From: Bimuria novae-zelandiae CBS 107.79
Taxonomy: Eukaryota > Ascomycota > Dothideomycetes > Pleosporales > Didymosphaeriaceae
Reading direction: 5' to 3'
NCBI GenBank assembly: GCA_010015655.1
Contig: ML976666.1
Location: 284,038-348,037, forward strand
DNA length: 64,000 nucleotides
The notes below the pieces were generated by a model. That model searched no databases, was not told where the DNA came from, and saw only the letters and a list, made by a program, of their open reading frames with translations. Positions 43,139-57,100 of this stretch are shown piece after piece (position 1 is the first letter of the stretch; every line of letters begins with the position of its first letter). The translations under genes and the position numbers were made by a program.

Positions 43139-45551
43139 CTAGACTCGTGTGGTACGCTGACCATATTGTTGGTATGGGTTGTCGGCTGAGATTTGGTTCA
43201 GATCAGGTGTTACGTCTGAGCGTTGCATTTGCATCGGTTGCGCGGCCGCAGGCACACCCGTCGCGGGATGAGTTTGGAGATAGCCATAGTCCCAAGACTC
43301 GCGTCCTTGAGTAAGTCCTGTTGCGTATTGCGGTACCTGGTGACGAGAAGCAGTTCCCCACTGACTCATAACCTGCCCCGCGGGTCCACGCGGCGCGATC
43401 GATAGGTTGTGGCTTGCTGATGGATCCATGCCTGCTGACGTTCTGAGGTTCGGAGAATGGCTCGTAGAGTGTATATTGGGAGTGTACGCGGCTGAAGCTA
43501 CCGAGCTGGAAAGCGATCGTGGCGACGTATTGCGATGAACATCCCCTGTCGTTTGCGAGATAGGAACCTGCACATAGCTCGAAGAGCCTACAGGATGTGA
43601 GCCCGCGCCAGCCGTGGAAGAGTAATTTGCTGTCTAGGAATGATGAGTTTGATAGAGCACATTGCAGACAAAGACGGCTTACATATTTGCTGATGATCTT
43701 CTTGAGCGCATGCGCCAGTATTTTCCAGGGAAATACCTTCACGTCCTTCTCAATGTTACGTGGTTTGGGATTGGGGAAGCCCATGATGACCTTGAAGAAC
43801 TCTTCGCTGTCGGATTTTGCCTTCGATACCGTAAGAGGACGGAAGCCTTCTAGATTGCGTCGAATGCGGTTCTTCTCCTCAACAGTAAACCGCACATTGA
43901 CCAACTGCTCCAGGAGGTAGATTGTATCCACGCTGGTAATGAAGCATTCGTCCTTCTCCTCCCAGTAGATGCAGCTTACACAAATACTCCGTTGTTGTCT
44001 CGTTTCAAGAGTTATGGGAGCGAAAGAGGTGGTGATGGTGCTTCCAGACTGTGATCTCTTGAATTCCACGAGCCTTCGTTGCGCGTCTCGCTCATCCTGT
44101 GTCCATCCATCAACCATGGAATCAAGATCTCCCTCGATTTTGAGAACGGCTTTTGTAGGATACATCAAGTAAGGATTGAAAGCCTGGCTGGAGGGTGCGC
44201 TTGCGGATTGCGGAAGCGTCGTTGCGCGGACCAACACGGGCGTTGGGACGACCGAAGGCGACGAGAGTACAGTCGACCGAGTGGGGGTGACGGGTATTGA
44301 AGCAGGGCTCCGACCGCCCTGACCCAAAGAGCTGTATTGGCCATAGGTTGGCAAGTTTGGCGACATTTGCGGCGGCTTCATGTCATTCTGTGCGATACTA
44401 CCACTAGAAGGAACCGCGTACAGACCCTGATGAGAGAGCTGTGGAGTGTAGCTCGTTTGCTTGGTCATGTCGTATCCACTGCCGTATCCATATGCGGCCG
44501 ACAACGATGATCGGGCGGGAAGTGGCGAGACCGATGCCGCTGAGTAGGAACCCGACATCGAGCGCGGCTTCACTGGAAAGCGCATCGAGTGTGTTCTTTT
44601 GGTCGCATGTCCCGAGTAGTCCTGTTCGTCGGTGTAGTCGGTGGAATGTTTGCGCTTCAGTCTGGCGACCTCTGGCGACGCCTGGTATTGTGGCATGTCA
44701 TTGAAGGTGAATCTACCGGCGTTGAGCTGGCTCTGAAGTTGTCCGTTCCTGTCCTCCATTTGTAGCTTCAGCATCATCGTAGGGTCAAACGAGTTCGTCA
44801 GCGGGAACGGAGGGACCTCGACGCTGAGAGCGTAATTGTAATACTCGTCATCTTGCTCCAGCTTTTGAAGTGTAGCGACGCACTTTCTAGCGCCAAACAT
44901 GACCCAGAACTTGTTCTGCTCTGTCTCAAGGTCGTATGTTGTCCTGAGATGGACGAGAAGGGTAGAGCCAGCGACACCTTGCGAAGGAGAAATGGACTTG
45001 CTTATTTCGGATTCGGTGAGAGTGTAGTGGTCGGGATGATGAGGCTTTGCATCCATAAATGAGGATTCGGCTGGAAAGCCGGTTCCGCGTGACTCGTATG
45101 TCGAACTAGGGATAAAAGGCATTTCTACGTTCGCAGGTTCATGGGACAAACGCGCGGGCGCATCCGCGTATTGCGAGGCGAATGAAGGCTGTGCAATGCC
45201 TGCGTAGCTCGGAACCTGATTCGGTCTTGTGGCTTCGGCGTCTGGAAGGGTGGGATGGTCAGTCCAAATGCTAAAGGTGCTCACGTGGGACCCGACCGGG
45301 TTCATCCGACCAGGCGGTGGCATCTGCCCTGTCCGACCCGTCATCTGAGCCGCAGCGCACCTGCACTTACCGTACACGTATTGCTCCTGGTTCTTGTGGT
45401 AACCAGACATGGACGACAGCTTGGCAGCCCACGCAGCTGGCACGACCAGCGGACCGCTTCCTAGATCTTGATTGTACTGTGCTAGAAAGTGTTCGGAGCT
45501 ATGACGATTGCCACCTGCGGAGAAAGGCGCGCGGTCGCTATTAGGCTGCAC
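43139..45551 (-). CDS. medA: Medusa-type developmental transcriptional regulator (start unresolved)
   Basis: The last exon is 43139-43633 and the previous one begins at 43683, with a 49-nt intron (GTAAGC...CCTAG) between. A further 129-nt intron is likely at 45242-45370 (GTAAGT, CTGAC, CCTTCCAG) and also keeps the frame. The long block ending near 43690 (SICVSCIYWEEKDECF, TVEEKNRIRRNLEGFRPL, FFKVIMGFPNPKPRNIEKD) matches the conserved domain of fungal MedA/acon-3/Ren1 proteins. These govern conidiophore development and adhesion and act in the nucleus. A preceding LKRKHSTD stretch and Ser/Pro/Gln-rich regions fit a regulator. The frame is open up to about 45551 but has no ATG before MSGYHKNQ (45408). 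The true start must therefore be there or in an upstream exon. Family members have long leaders. Confidence 0.8.
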
Positions 45552-47563
45552 TCGTGGGCAACATTAGCAGGCATATTCAGGATGGGGGTCGTTTCGCAGG
45601 CAGCAGCAGCAGGTAGCAGTGGGGCTCAGAGCCCGCAAGCCTTTGAAAAACATCGACGTACGAAAGAAGACGCACCTGATAGCTAGATTCTACGGTGCAG
45701 GCCAGCTTGACGGTGTTTTGATGTTGCTGAGGTCAAGGGAAGTGAATGAGTTCGTTTAGTTCCAGCACCAACCAGAAACTGAGGCGGAACATGCAGGGAT
45801 TCAAGCTGCGGCGTAGGAATTGTTTCGATTGGAGTTCTGAGAATACGATTTCGACAGCTGTAAGTGTTGCGACAGGTGCACACTTGAGGCTAATTGTGTG
45901 AAGGAACAGAAGACTGTTCTGGTGGGCCGTGTGGCCAATGAGATGAGCAAGAGAAGTCTCCCCAGAGACAGGCGATCAAAGTGCTTGGACAGTCGATTCA
46001 TCCGGGGATCAGGGGGGTCTTTGAATGTCTGTCTTCTTCACGGTGGGTCCCTCTTTTCGCCAAACGCGACTCAGATAACAACAATAATGTTCTAGCGACG
46101 AACGCGGGGGAATGAAGCAATGCTCTCGTAGCAAACAAGATTGAATCAGAGCAAATACCAGTTCTGCAATGAAAGTGAGCGATGTGATGTGAAACGCGAC
46201 TCGCGTCGACCCGCATATCGATGTGACTGGCGGACATGACTTACATGGCAGACAAAGAGAGCGAGACATGAGACCAGAGCTGGCCAGTACGCGCAAGGCT
46301 GGGCAAGCAATCTGCAGTGCGGAACGGAAAAGAACTATGGAGCTTGAGAGGAGCTATGACTGCGGAGAAGAGGAGTTAATACGGGAAGAAGGATGAAGGA
46401 GCAGAGGCAACGGCGCACCCACGGTGGCGGGAACTGGTGGGATTGGCCGTCATTCAGACGACGACTAGGCGGGCGATATGCAAGGAAGAGGGAGCAGACT
46501 TACCTCTAGAGGCTCGGATGACTCTTGGTGATTACCGAATCCGCCGGCGTGGTAAACTACTAGGGCAGTGAGTGCTAGAGGACGCCCGCTCAAGCCCGCT
46601 AATCTTACCGTTGAGCACTACGTCGCGCAGTGCCTGACAGGCCAGGATGGCTAAAAAAGACACAAGCGGCAGGATCGTAGCGGGCGGCAGGACCCCGTGC
46701 GTTGAGGCTCTGTTGGCGGCCCAGGATGGCGCAGTAGGCTTGCTCGGATGTAAGTTCAGCTGCACGGCTGCCTTCCAGTGCGTGGACGCCGCCGCGGATG
46801 GGATGGGAACACGAGCAGGTGAGACCGGCAATGGCCAGAATGAAAGCAGCGGCGGGAGCAATGAGACTGCAATTCCCACAGCCGACGGGAGCAGCCAGTT
46901 CCAGGACGATAGGCGGGGCTCTCAGACCAGAGGAGACCAGACCAGAGCAGATCAGGGAGCGAGGATGTGGAGGGCCAGGGCCAATGCGCCGAAACTGCAG
47001 TCCGTGAGGCGCTCAGGGTGGAGAATGGCGCAATTGTGCCAGTATGTAAACGAGAAGCGCCGGCAAGGCAGTTGTGCAGGCGTGGGGATAGATCTGAAGG
47101 GTGTGCGGCGTGGGTGAAATGAATGTTGACCTTGTCGGGGCACAGGGTGGAGATGATAGCAGAGGCAGGCGCGAGCGATGGTACTTGGGGTGTTATAATA
47201 CGGGCCACGAAGATGGCCGTGGGCATCAGCATGGCTACGACGCTGGCCTTGAAGCAGACCAAGGGCATGCACACACGCATAGGTCGTCCAGTGACGGCAT
47301 GGCAGAGCCACAGCACGGAAAGCACTGGGCTCAGGTGAGTGGCTGGGGCGCCGGACGAGGGCGTCCATGGCAGCCAATGCTCCGTGACGACAGAGCGCGC
47401 TGGACAGTTCACGCAGTGAGGTTACAGGAAGGGAGGCAGACTGGGTGTGTTGCGAGAGTGTGGTGAGCCGGTAAGCGAATGATCGGGCATCTATTCCTGG
47501 AGTGGCTTGCAGCAACCTTAATCCGCACCCCTGCTGCAACTCCAAAAGCCACCCCCAGCAGCG

Positions 47564-47566
<3 letters not shown>

Positions 47567-47605
<39 letters not shown>
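47567..47605. repeat. (CAG)13 microsatellite
   Basis: Thirteen uninterrupted CAG units are followed by TAG and CAG. Depending on frame it would encode poly-Ala or poly-Gln, but no convincing gene contains it. Confidence 0.95.
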
Positions 47606-47608
<3 letters not shown>

Positions 47609-47816
47609 CAGCGCGTACGCCAGGCACAGCAACATCGCCGCCCAAACGCGCTGAAGAGAGCCCTCGCTGTGGCACGTCCGGCGTTCCTGTGCGCATCGCG
47701 GACCTGCCGCCCAGCTGGACGACGATCATCGCGCCTGCCTCGCCCTGCCCTCCTCAGTCAGGAGCAGGCAAGAAGCACCCGTCGCCCCTGCCGGACAAAC
47801 GACAGTGACGGCGGGT

Positions 47817-47817
<1 letters not shown>

Positions 47818-47868
<51 letters not shown>
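47818..47868. repeat. (CCTG)n microsatellite
   Basis: A tetranucleotide CCTG run of about 12.75 units lies 212 bp from the CAG tract. Confidence 0.95.
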
Positions 47869-50800
47869 ATCTGCAGGGCGCCATCGTCATCTCCTTCTTC
47901 AGTGCATATCGCACGCTACCACTCTATTTACCTAAACACACTACTTGCCTTTAGGTTCGGGCGACGACTGCTGTTGACGACACTGCATCCACGCCATCTG
48001 TCCGCCTCGCGCCGCCCACGCCGCACTTATGCTTCCTCTCTCCCTCCGCGCGAGCAGCATGGCCGGTATATGTATTCTTAGCAGCTGTGGCCGTATCACC
48101 CCCAACGCTCTTGCCCCGAACGGGTGGGCGGCGGCCTTTGTCTGCGGCTGTGTCCAAATGTCAGCCTTCCGCCCCCCGAGCGCAGAGTCCTGAAGCTTCT
48201 TCCAACATTTGAACATCTAATCTGCTTCGATCGCTGCATGCCTGGTCGTTTCAGAACATGCGCAAATCCAGGAACCGGTGCGCTTATGCAGGTGCAAAAT
48301 CCATCCGACCCTCAACCAAAATCTTCGATGCAGCCCTGCCGTGGTGGTGCAGCAGACCCGCCAGTGAGGACCTTTCCTTCATTTTCGCATTCGATAGCCC
48401 TGGAGCGGGCGGGCCCGCTGCGTTTGCGGCCCTGCCCTAGTCTCCTTTGATCGCCAGCAACACCAGACATCTTCGGCTCACACTCCGCACTCGTCCTCGT
48501 GGACCTCACTAGAGCGCCTCTTCGACCTGCTCCAACTATCGCACGAGATCACGCCCGATGAGCCCCGCATGTGGTGTCATCTCATGCTCGCCACCTTGAA
48601 AGCGACATGCACCAGCAGAGCACCTGATAATGCACGCTCGTATGCCTACCCGGCGAGGCTTCCGCCATGCTTCAAGCTCTGCGAGTGGATGCTGCTTGAC
48701 CGTAGTGGCTCTTGAAGAACTCTAACATGCTGTGATCTCCCGAACCGGTCTGTCCTAGACCTCACCCCGAACCCACTTCACCTGCACAAGCGCTCCCACT
48801 ATGTCGACGTTCTTGCAGTCTGGATTTGCATCTTGCATGCCCAGCAGTACCATGGGATTGTCGCGCGTGACTGAACTCGCGAGGTGATCTCAGCTAAGAA
48901 GAAAAGCCTTCAAACGGATATTGGCTTACTGGCGTGCTTCCAGCCGGGATCATTTCTCCCACGAGGGACGCCCACCATGGTCCCGGGTCCTCATAACCTA
49001 CAGCTGAAACGTGCATGCTCGGGAGCCAACCACAACTTCTTCGACCCTTTTGCAACGACCTGTCCCACACCGCGCACAGTTCTTTTCCGTCGCGGGTGAA
49101 CAACCGCAGTGCTTGCCTTTAGTCGGTTCGCGAGCGAATCGGTCGGGGATGGCGTCCGACTGACTCTGAAACACGAAGCACACTCCGCTTGTGCGACGTC
49201 GGCCCACGGCGTCGCAGTTCATACTTTCGAATGAACGTTGGTCCTTGTTACACAAGCAGTCTGCTGTCTCCATTCATCGTTACATCTACTACTCCATAAT
49301 CAGATTCACCTGCCTTAGTTCTCCTCGGTCGCCTCGGGGGTACCGTTCATCTTGCACCAGTCTTTTCATGAAGAGCACCTGCTTTGCAGAGAAGCATGTG
49401 AGAATTCTTCTTTTCCCTCTTTCGGCGGTCAATTCCGAGTGTACACCTTTCGAACACAGGCGCCATCCGAGCAATCGTCATTCGCCGCGTGTCCAGCCCA
49501 TTGTATGGCAACACCAGCTATCGACAGCTCTTCCGGAGTATGGGGACAGTAGCGATCCAACGAGCACCTCCATGTGTTAGACCCGTCCCATCCCCTCCTC
49601 TTCGTCCGCGCTAGCCTGTCGGGCTATTTCGCTTTGGAAAAGCCATCAAGATTAGTCTGATAGCCATCGGTGAGTGCATTCCTCGAGGATCGTATGTCTG
49701 GGATGTTAGCGCACATTCCCGTCTTCGGACGAAGCCGAATATCCTTGCTACAGAAACCGCAGGTTTGAGAAAACCTGGTTGTTGGGCTCTTCTGGCTGCA
49801 TGTTACACGAATACTTACCTAGGCTCTGCACCAGCAAGGGCATAAACCCAGATACCAGGTCTCGATGAGCCTCATCGGAATGTCCTGTGTGGGGGAAATG
49901 GTTACTGATGCATCCACACGGATGATGTGCATGATCCATCCCACGATCCTGGACACGCAACGGGTCTACCACGCTGCTCACCAGGGTAGGGCTAGCTGGG
50001 AGCGCCCATGTGAAAGCCTTCCATGTCGAGACCCTAGCTTGGGTTCCCTTGACACCGGAACGCTGCTCGATCTCGCGAGCCTAACCGCTGCCATCGTCGT
50101 GGTCAATTGTCACGCTCTTTGCGCCTACTACCATGCTAGGTATCAATGACCGATGTGCGACGATACCGCCCGGGACCGTTCCACGTACCTATCGCTGGCC
50201 TTTGAGCTAGCACCGCGGTTGCGTTTCAGGTCGTCCTTACTGCAATCCGAATCCAAATCGGATTGCATCTTGTACCACTGCAGTTCGCTTTGCCTACGCG
50301 ACTTGACGGCACGTGATCACGATGACCGATCAGCGAGCGTTGAGCATTCCTTGTCAAGCCACCGAGCATCACGAAGGGACTCGATCTTGGGGTCTGACTA
50401 CTATCTTCAGCCATTTACCCTTTACGGACTAGATCCTACATAGGACGCCACGAAGGGTTATTTGTTCGAAGGCGGCTGTCATTGCTTACAACGTACACCC
50501 TGCTTGCTACTTAGACATGTCTTGATGTGTTGTTTACACAGGCTAGAGTCGTGTCTTGAGGTAATCTAGCTGCTTCACGCGCTGGCCAAGGGCACTGGTT
50601 GCGTTTCAAACGCGACTTCGCACTCGCTATGCAGATTCGCCTGCGAAATGGAGGTGCTATGTTTGTAAACCTATCCTGGTAGCAAGGAGGGAGCTGCGAT
50701 TGCGAAGGCGATGCTAGGCGTTGCCGCCTTTAACTGGCCTCGAACGCAGGGCCTGAGAGCTCTTTGTGTACGTGATATGACAGCGATCGTTCCCCTCCTC

Positions 50801-51110
50801 GAAGCATAGTGGAGAGACCTTGATGCTAGTCCCACTTTGCACGTATCCCACAGTTCTTCATACTGGGTCCACTGTTAATGCACTACCTTCCTAGACTGCC
50901 GCCACTCCCATATCGCACCTGCTCGATGCTGCTCCCTACAGCCCCTGTGCACAATAGGTTCGCCGTCCTTGAATAGAAGCAAATGTTGATTAGCAAATAC
51001 ATACCCAATCCTATACATGTATACAAAAGCAAGATACCGAACCCCTATACACCACCCAACTCCACCCCCAATCCAATCGCCTTCCTTCCTCTACACCCAT
51101 ATACCAAAAA

Positions 51111-51169
51111 CCCCGATACCTCCCGGCGCAACACACTCAACCCCGATACCTCCCGGCGCAACACACTCA
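51111..51169. repeat. 30-bp direct duplication at the csf1 stop codon
   Basis: The unit CCCCGATACCTCCCGGCGCA plus ACACACTCA(A/C) occurs at 51111-51140 and 51141-51169. The second copy includes the TGA stop of the minus-strand csf1 gene (51167-51169). Confidence 0.9.
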
Positions 51170-54100
51170 CGAGCTCCCCAGAATCCTCTCATACGCCTCC
51201 TCCACTTCCCTCGCCACCTCCAACAACGTCACGATAACAATCTGATGCGTAACATTCGGCAGCCTATCGCGATGCAGCCCGATCCACTCAAGCGGCGGCG
51301 TCGCCTCGCCCATGTCCCTCAGCTGCGGCGTCTCGATGATGGGCGGCTCGAGCGCTTTATACTCGTACCTGCTTTGCGGGACGTTGACGACGGCCGTAAT
51401 CTTTTCCTGGGCCTGGGCCTGGGCACCATCCTCCGGCGCGGATGATGCGGCATTCGAGGAATTTTGGCCGCCCTGTGTAGTACCCAAGGAGGGAGGGACA
51501 GGGTGTTGCTGCGAGGAAGTAATCTTGATATTCGGCTCTGGCAGTGGTTTACCCAGCCGCGAAGCCAGCGAGCGCGTATGATTCCCCCACATAGATCGGA
51601 TATAGCTGATGCGGCTGTAATTCCACCCGACGTCGACCTTTCCCTCAAGGCTGCTCTTGAACACGTAGTCGATGTGGTTGCTGTGCGGCGTCTGCCACGT
51701 GTGCATGGTCGCGATGACTTTGGGCACGCGCAGGATGGTGCCACCCTTTGCGCTCTTCGCCGAAGACACGATGTCCTCGACCGAAAGGTCGCCGACGGGC
51801 TTGGATTTCTTGGGCGCCTGCACCGAGGACAGGGCAACGGAGAGCTGGCCGAGCGTCATGCTGAGTGTGGAGTGGATTTTCCCGTCTTCGAGGGCGACGG
51901 CGAAGCGCGCTTGGACGTCTGCGGCCTCTACGCGGAGCATTTGCGTGTCGATGAAGGTGGAGGGAAAGATGCCTAGGCTGATGGACCGAAGTGTGATGAC
52001 GACGTCGGTATGTAGAGAGATTGGGGTCTTTACTGCGTCATTTTCGGGCTTCGGGATGACCATGCTCTGCGACATTGAGCGTGCGTTCGGCGCTGAAACA
52101 GACGACTTGCGGCGAAGGAACTTCTCGATGTCATTCAGGGACTGTGTGTAGGCTTGTTGGTTTTCTTGGATGAGACGCTCGATCGCTTGCCAGAGGGCGA
52201 GGCCTTGCGCTGCGCTGGTGGCTGTGCAGAGAACATGGACATGGTCGCTGTCGAGGATCGCAACTAGACGATCGCGCTTTCCACGAAGCTGTTCGCGGGT
52301 ATTGTACATCAGGAAGTCGAAGTTGGCGATATTCGCGATGAGGAATGTCTGGTAGTCAAATCCAGCCTTAACGCGCAGCTGCTGGAATCCTACCGATGCT
52401 TGTATAAGGGGTGTCTGTCGGATGCCCTGATCTTGTGTAGGCCATCTGATGGAAGTGCGTACTTTGACACCAGCGAGATCGACGAACCCAGTTGTGCGCC
52501 CGGTGCTTTCGATACCAATCTTTTCTATGCCAATGCAGAGATTTTGTTCCCAGTCAATGCCTTTTCTGGAAGACGCCCACATGTTTTGGATCCGCAGCGA
52601 GGACTTGCCAATAGTCTGTCCGAGGTCGAGGTCTACGGAAACGTCGGCAATGGCAACATTAGCATTCCAAGGAAAGGCAGTTGCAGCAGTGACTTGATGA
52701 TATCGTTGCATGAGGTATTCCTGGGGTTCCTGATTTGGAGGCGCTGGCGCGGGCGACGAGGAACGACGAATCTCTGGAGGCACCCAAATCTCCCTGAACA
52801 ACAAGAAGTCCTGGAGCTGTCGCGCGTTGATCTGAAGCGCCATCGGATTGATTTTCAAGATAGCGGATATCCCACTCGTGCCACTCAGATGTTTGCTGTT
52901 CATCATGGAAAGAATGATTGAGTCGACGTTGAACCCGAAGGTAGACTCTCTTGAGTAGACATGCTGGACAGTCGCTTCGAGTTTCTCGAACGCTACAGAT
53001 GCCGCGAAGAAATGACCATGCTCTTGCGACTTGACGCTGTTTACAGTGATATAGGTGTCTTCAAGCTTAGCCACGGCAGCAACGCGCGCAATAGGCTGGC
53101 AACTCAAACTGAATTCCTGCTTGCAAATGCGAACACCAAGGTTCAACCGCTTGCGGCCCAAGATCGTACTAGGATCAGCAGTGATGAGGTTGTCCTCCTC
53201 AAGAAGCTTAACTCCAGGCTTCGTGTCATTCCCAAGCGCCACCGCTGCGGGCGAGAGTGGTGACTCCTCGTCTCTTTCACGAACGACCTGTTTGATGCTC
53301 TCTGAAATCTCGATGATCACCGGCACAACGGTGGGGAACAATGTATTGCTTGAGGCGTCAATCCGTACTTCCGCTTTCAGTGTTGGGTCTTGGCCATCGT
53401 CTTCATTTTCCACTTTGAAAGCAACACCAGGTGCACGAAGTACCAGGCTGCTCTTCGAAGAGTCTCCGACAAACTGACTGTATCTGCCTTTTTGTTGCGA
53501 TCTGCTTTCTTTTCCAGTAGGGCTCTCACTGCCATTGATGTGCACTACAGCCCCTGCAAAACTGGCATCAACTGAGAGAGAAGCCAGTCGCTTGTTGCCG
53601 AAAGGATTATTTCGTTGGGCACCACTGGTGGTAGGCGTCATGCTCCAATTGGCGGAAGCGGCTCTAAATTTATTCCCGGCAAGAGCGATCGACCGTTCAA
53701 TTACACTTGCTGGCAGTATGAAGCGAGAGTCTAGTTGGAGATGCAGTGATTTGCCCGCGGCATGAAAGGCGACTTTGCGTGTATCTTTGGTGGAGCCGTA
53801 CGCTACGTTGAAAACCACTTCCGGAAGTAATGCAGAGTTTGCCGATCTGATCTTCTTGCTTGCCGAGACTGGTACCATCTGCAACTGCATGTCCTCGATA
53901 GTCAAGCGAGCCGCGTCATCCTTGCGTGTCGAAAGATCAATCCGCCTAAATGAGAGCACAAGGTCCTCCGATTCAGTGTTGGGGTAGGGATCAATGGATG
54001 TGCCGACGATCCAGCTGACATAAACATTGAGCAGTTCCAGTGAGTAGGTAGAAGTAAATAGAGCACCAGAATCGACGCTCTGTACATCGGTCTCATTACC

Positions 54101-57100
54101 AATTTTCGTCCCTTGTACACCTCTGTGTGAGCTCTTACTCTTAGTATGACGCAGTTTCTTCAAGTACTTCTTCTCCGTCGACAAATCCAGATCCTTGATC
54201 TTGTCTTGTAAGTGGTTCATCACATCCACGACGGCCGAGGCGGTGTCAGCGAATATGTTTACGGATAGCCCTGAGCTTCTCACGCAATAAACCCGACGAG
54301 GAGGTTGTGTGTTGCGTTCCGCTGTTACCTGAAGGACAGCACCAAAATTGATGTTGCCACAACGACGCATAGAGTGGGCATCGGACAAGGTCATCTCTAC
54401 ACATATTTCATGGAGCAGTACAATGGCCTCCGGCAGCGCCAGTACGGTAGAACCGCGGCCAATATTGGTCGCTCTCACTTGGATTGAAGAGAGGCGCACG
54501 GTGAGGTTTGCCATAGGTGAGTCAGGATGCTGCCCTGGAGCGCTCGCGAGGATACTAATTCCTGATAATGTCATATGAATGCCGAACGTTATCTCCCTGG
54601 CCGAATCAGGCGTCTTGATTACGGGCGTATGAGAAGTTTGAGGTATTATCTCTCGGAATCGCTTGGTGAGGACTTCTACATCTTCGCGAATCGCTTGTAC
54701 AACGTGGGAAATTTCTGGTTTGTTTATTGTCGCGATTAAAGCCTGTACTTCGGCGGCCTGTAGCTGAATAGACTCGATGATGCCCGCAGCAGAGATCTTG
54801 GTTTGCGTTTCGGTGTTGGTGACTGTCAAGCGGCCATTGACCGGCGGGAACTCAAGCGAGCTAATGAGAGTCGAAGCTTCCATAGACTTGCTATACATGC
54901 GGTGATGTTGCGCGGCCAGATCGTAGTCTATGCGTAGTGTGACATGCTCATCCAATGAAGGCGCGACCGAAATGCGCCCAGAAGAACCGGTGATGGACCA
55001 AGTGAGCGATTCCAGTAATGCCAGGCGAATAGCATATTTGTCCATGAGCAGAGCAAGGCTGATGTTCGGCAGTTGTGTCAACTTCGGGCGGTCGGGCCGC
55101 TCTGGCTTGGGTTTCAACAACCGCTTGACAAGCATAGCTTGCTCGTGAAAGTAGGCGACTTCGTCGCGGAGTACCGAGTCGGCGATTTCGAGCAGACCAA
55201 GGGTATTCTCTTCGAGCCGTACGTCAATGTTCTGACTCGCGCCGGCAACCTTGACCTCGTCTGGTATAGACGCGTCCTTGGCGGATTGGTGGTGCGCGAT
55301 GTAAAGACTAGGGAAGTCGAATTGAGACCGTAACAGTAGGCGCGATCTAGCAAGTAACTCCATCGCAGCCTGTTCCAGATGTATAATGACTGTGGTGTCG
55401 ATACCTTGTTTATATGTGCGACTGTTTTCGTTGACTACGGACAGTTGGAAGCGCCGGCCTGTCACCAAGGTACGCAGATTAACCGTATCAAGTGCAATTG
55501 TAGCGTTTTCCGTTACATAAACAAATTGTAGGCCGTTATCAATCTTGTTTTGCTTTTTGTTAGGCGGACAAGGTTGTGATTCTGCTTGTGTTGACCGTTC
55601 CAGACTGTCCTTTTGAAACATGTCGACGAGTATGCCGATTAACTCACATATCTCCCAGTGGACCCGAACCGCCGTCTCGCCCGTGTTGATTTGCACGATA
55701 GTAGACCGCTTCGCAACCTCCGAGTCTACCAACATGAGGCCCGCCGGTTCTAAGGGTGGAATGATGGCGACGTTGATTGCAAGAATTCGTAACGCCACCT
55801 CGCTTTGATTTGGGCAAGGATCAAGTATGACCTTGACCCCAGCAGAGCGAATATCAAGGTACACTGGGGCTGGGTTTGTGTCCTCTTCCGCCTTTCTGAT
55901 CGAACCAGTTCCGAAGAGCATTCTCATAGCCAGACTCTTCTTCACGTGGGCCAAGTCCCATGTGCGCCATTGATCCCACATTGACAGGATTTTGGCTTCG
56001 GCGTCTGATGGACATCTAACGGAATTGACAGCACAACGATCGCGAATGCGCTGTTTCTCATGATCGGATAAAGTCTGCCAAATATATCGAAATCTTGAGA
56101 TTATCTTCCAGGAGTCATGGGTGCGCAAATGATCTCGGACCACACGAAGCGCAAACGTTGCTTTCGTTAGAAAGACGGGGTCTTGGAGCTGTTCTTGCGC
56201 GGTTGTGAGACGCAGGGCCAGGTAACGCAGGCGGCTTTGCTGCGCATCGTTGATAGTCGCGAATCTGATAGCTAGTTCTTCTCCCAGTATTGTGGTCCGA
56301 TGGATAATCGATGCCAAATATTCGATCTTGCGACTGGCGGTGGCGATTTCAAACGCCTTAAGGTTGACGTGGACATGTGTCTCCTTGTTCTGTAGCATCC
56401 ACACAAGCAAGTCTCTGATCTCAGCCTGGACTGCGACATCATCGCAGGGGCCATCCTTCTTTCTTTCTGTGACGGAAATCCCAAACGAGCCTAGTGTGCC
56501 ATGCAACGAGACCGAGTTCTCCCCGGTCCGTTCCCCGGTAAGTCGTTTGTCCCGAGCAGCGACTTGTAGGCGATTCAAAATCAAATCGTATTGATCTAAA
56601 CCCGCTTGCGGAGCTAGATGTGGACCGAAAGCATTCTGAAATCGAAGGTGCATGAAAGGTACGCGCATGCTGAACTCTATGGACTTGCCTTTGCCTTCGC
56701 GACGCTTTTGTCGATCCAAAATAGCTGTCATGGCACTTATCTGGAAATCATCCAACAAGTCCTGTGGTTCACGCGGTTGGAGCGCGCTGATCAAGCTTGA
56801 AACACACCGTACAAAATCCGGCGTACAATAGAGTCGTATACCAGGTTCAGCCTCAATCATGAAACTGGTATGCTCAAAGCTCTCGTCGAAATGCTTTGTA
56901 GAAACATCATTGAATTGGAGAGCATCTCGACGGTCAATGGGCGGCCGTGGCGGGAGTTCGGGAAACACTGGCACTTCGGACATGTCGGTTTCGATAAGAT
57001 CCAATGTAGAGGTAGGTGCTGCAAGTGGACTTGATATGGCCACCGATGATGGTAGACCACCAGGCAATCTATCATGCTCACCATGTCGAGCACGACGCCC

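Larger units (their letters stand above)
45552..51166. other. Long non-coding stretch
   Basis: About 5.6 kb. The left 1-1.5 kb probably contains the leader and possible upstream exon of the Medusa-type gene. The rest contains microsatellites (47567-47605 and 47818-47868) and unremarkable sequence. Frames up to about 230 codons at 46750-47640 overlap on both strands without domains. A non-coding RNA gene cannot be excluded. No tRNA or rRNA was recognised. Confidence 0.45.

Noticed and set aside
46647..47635. Overlapping ORFs of 150-230 codons on both strands
   Set aside because: There are no domains and no consistent frame, and one is mostly poly-Leu from the CAG tract. Kept as non-coding.
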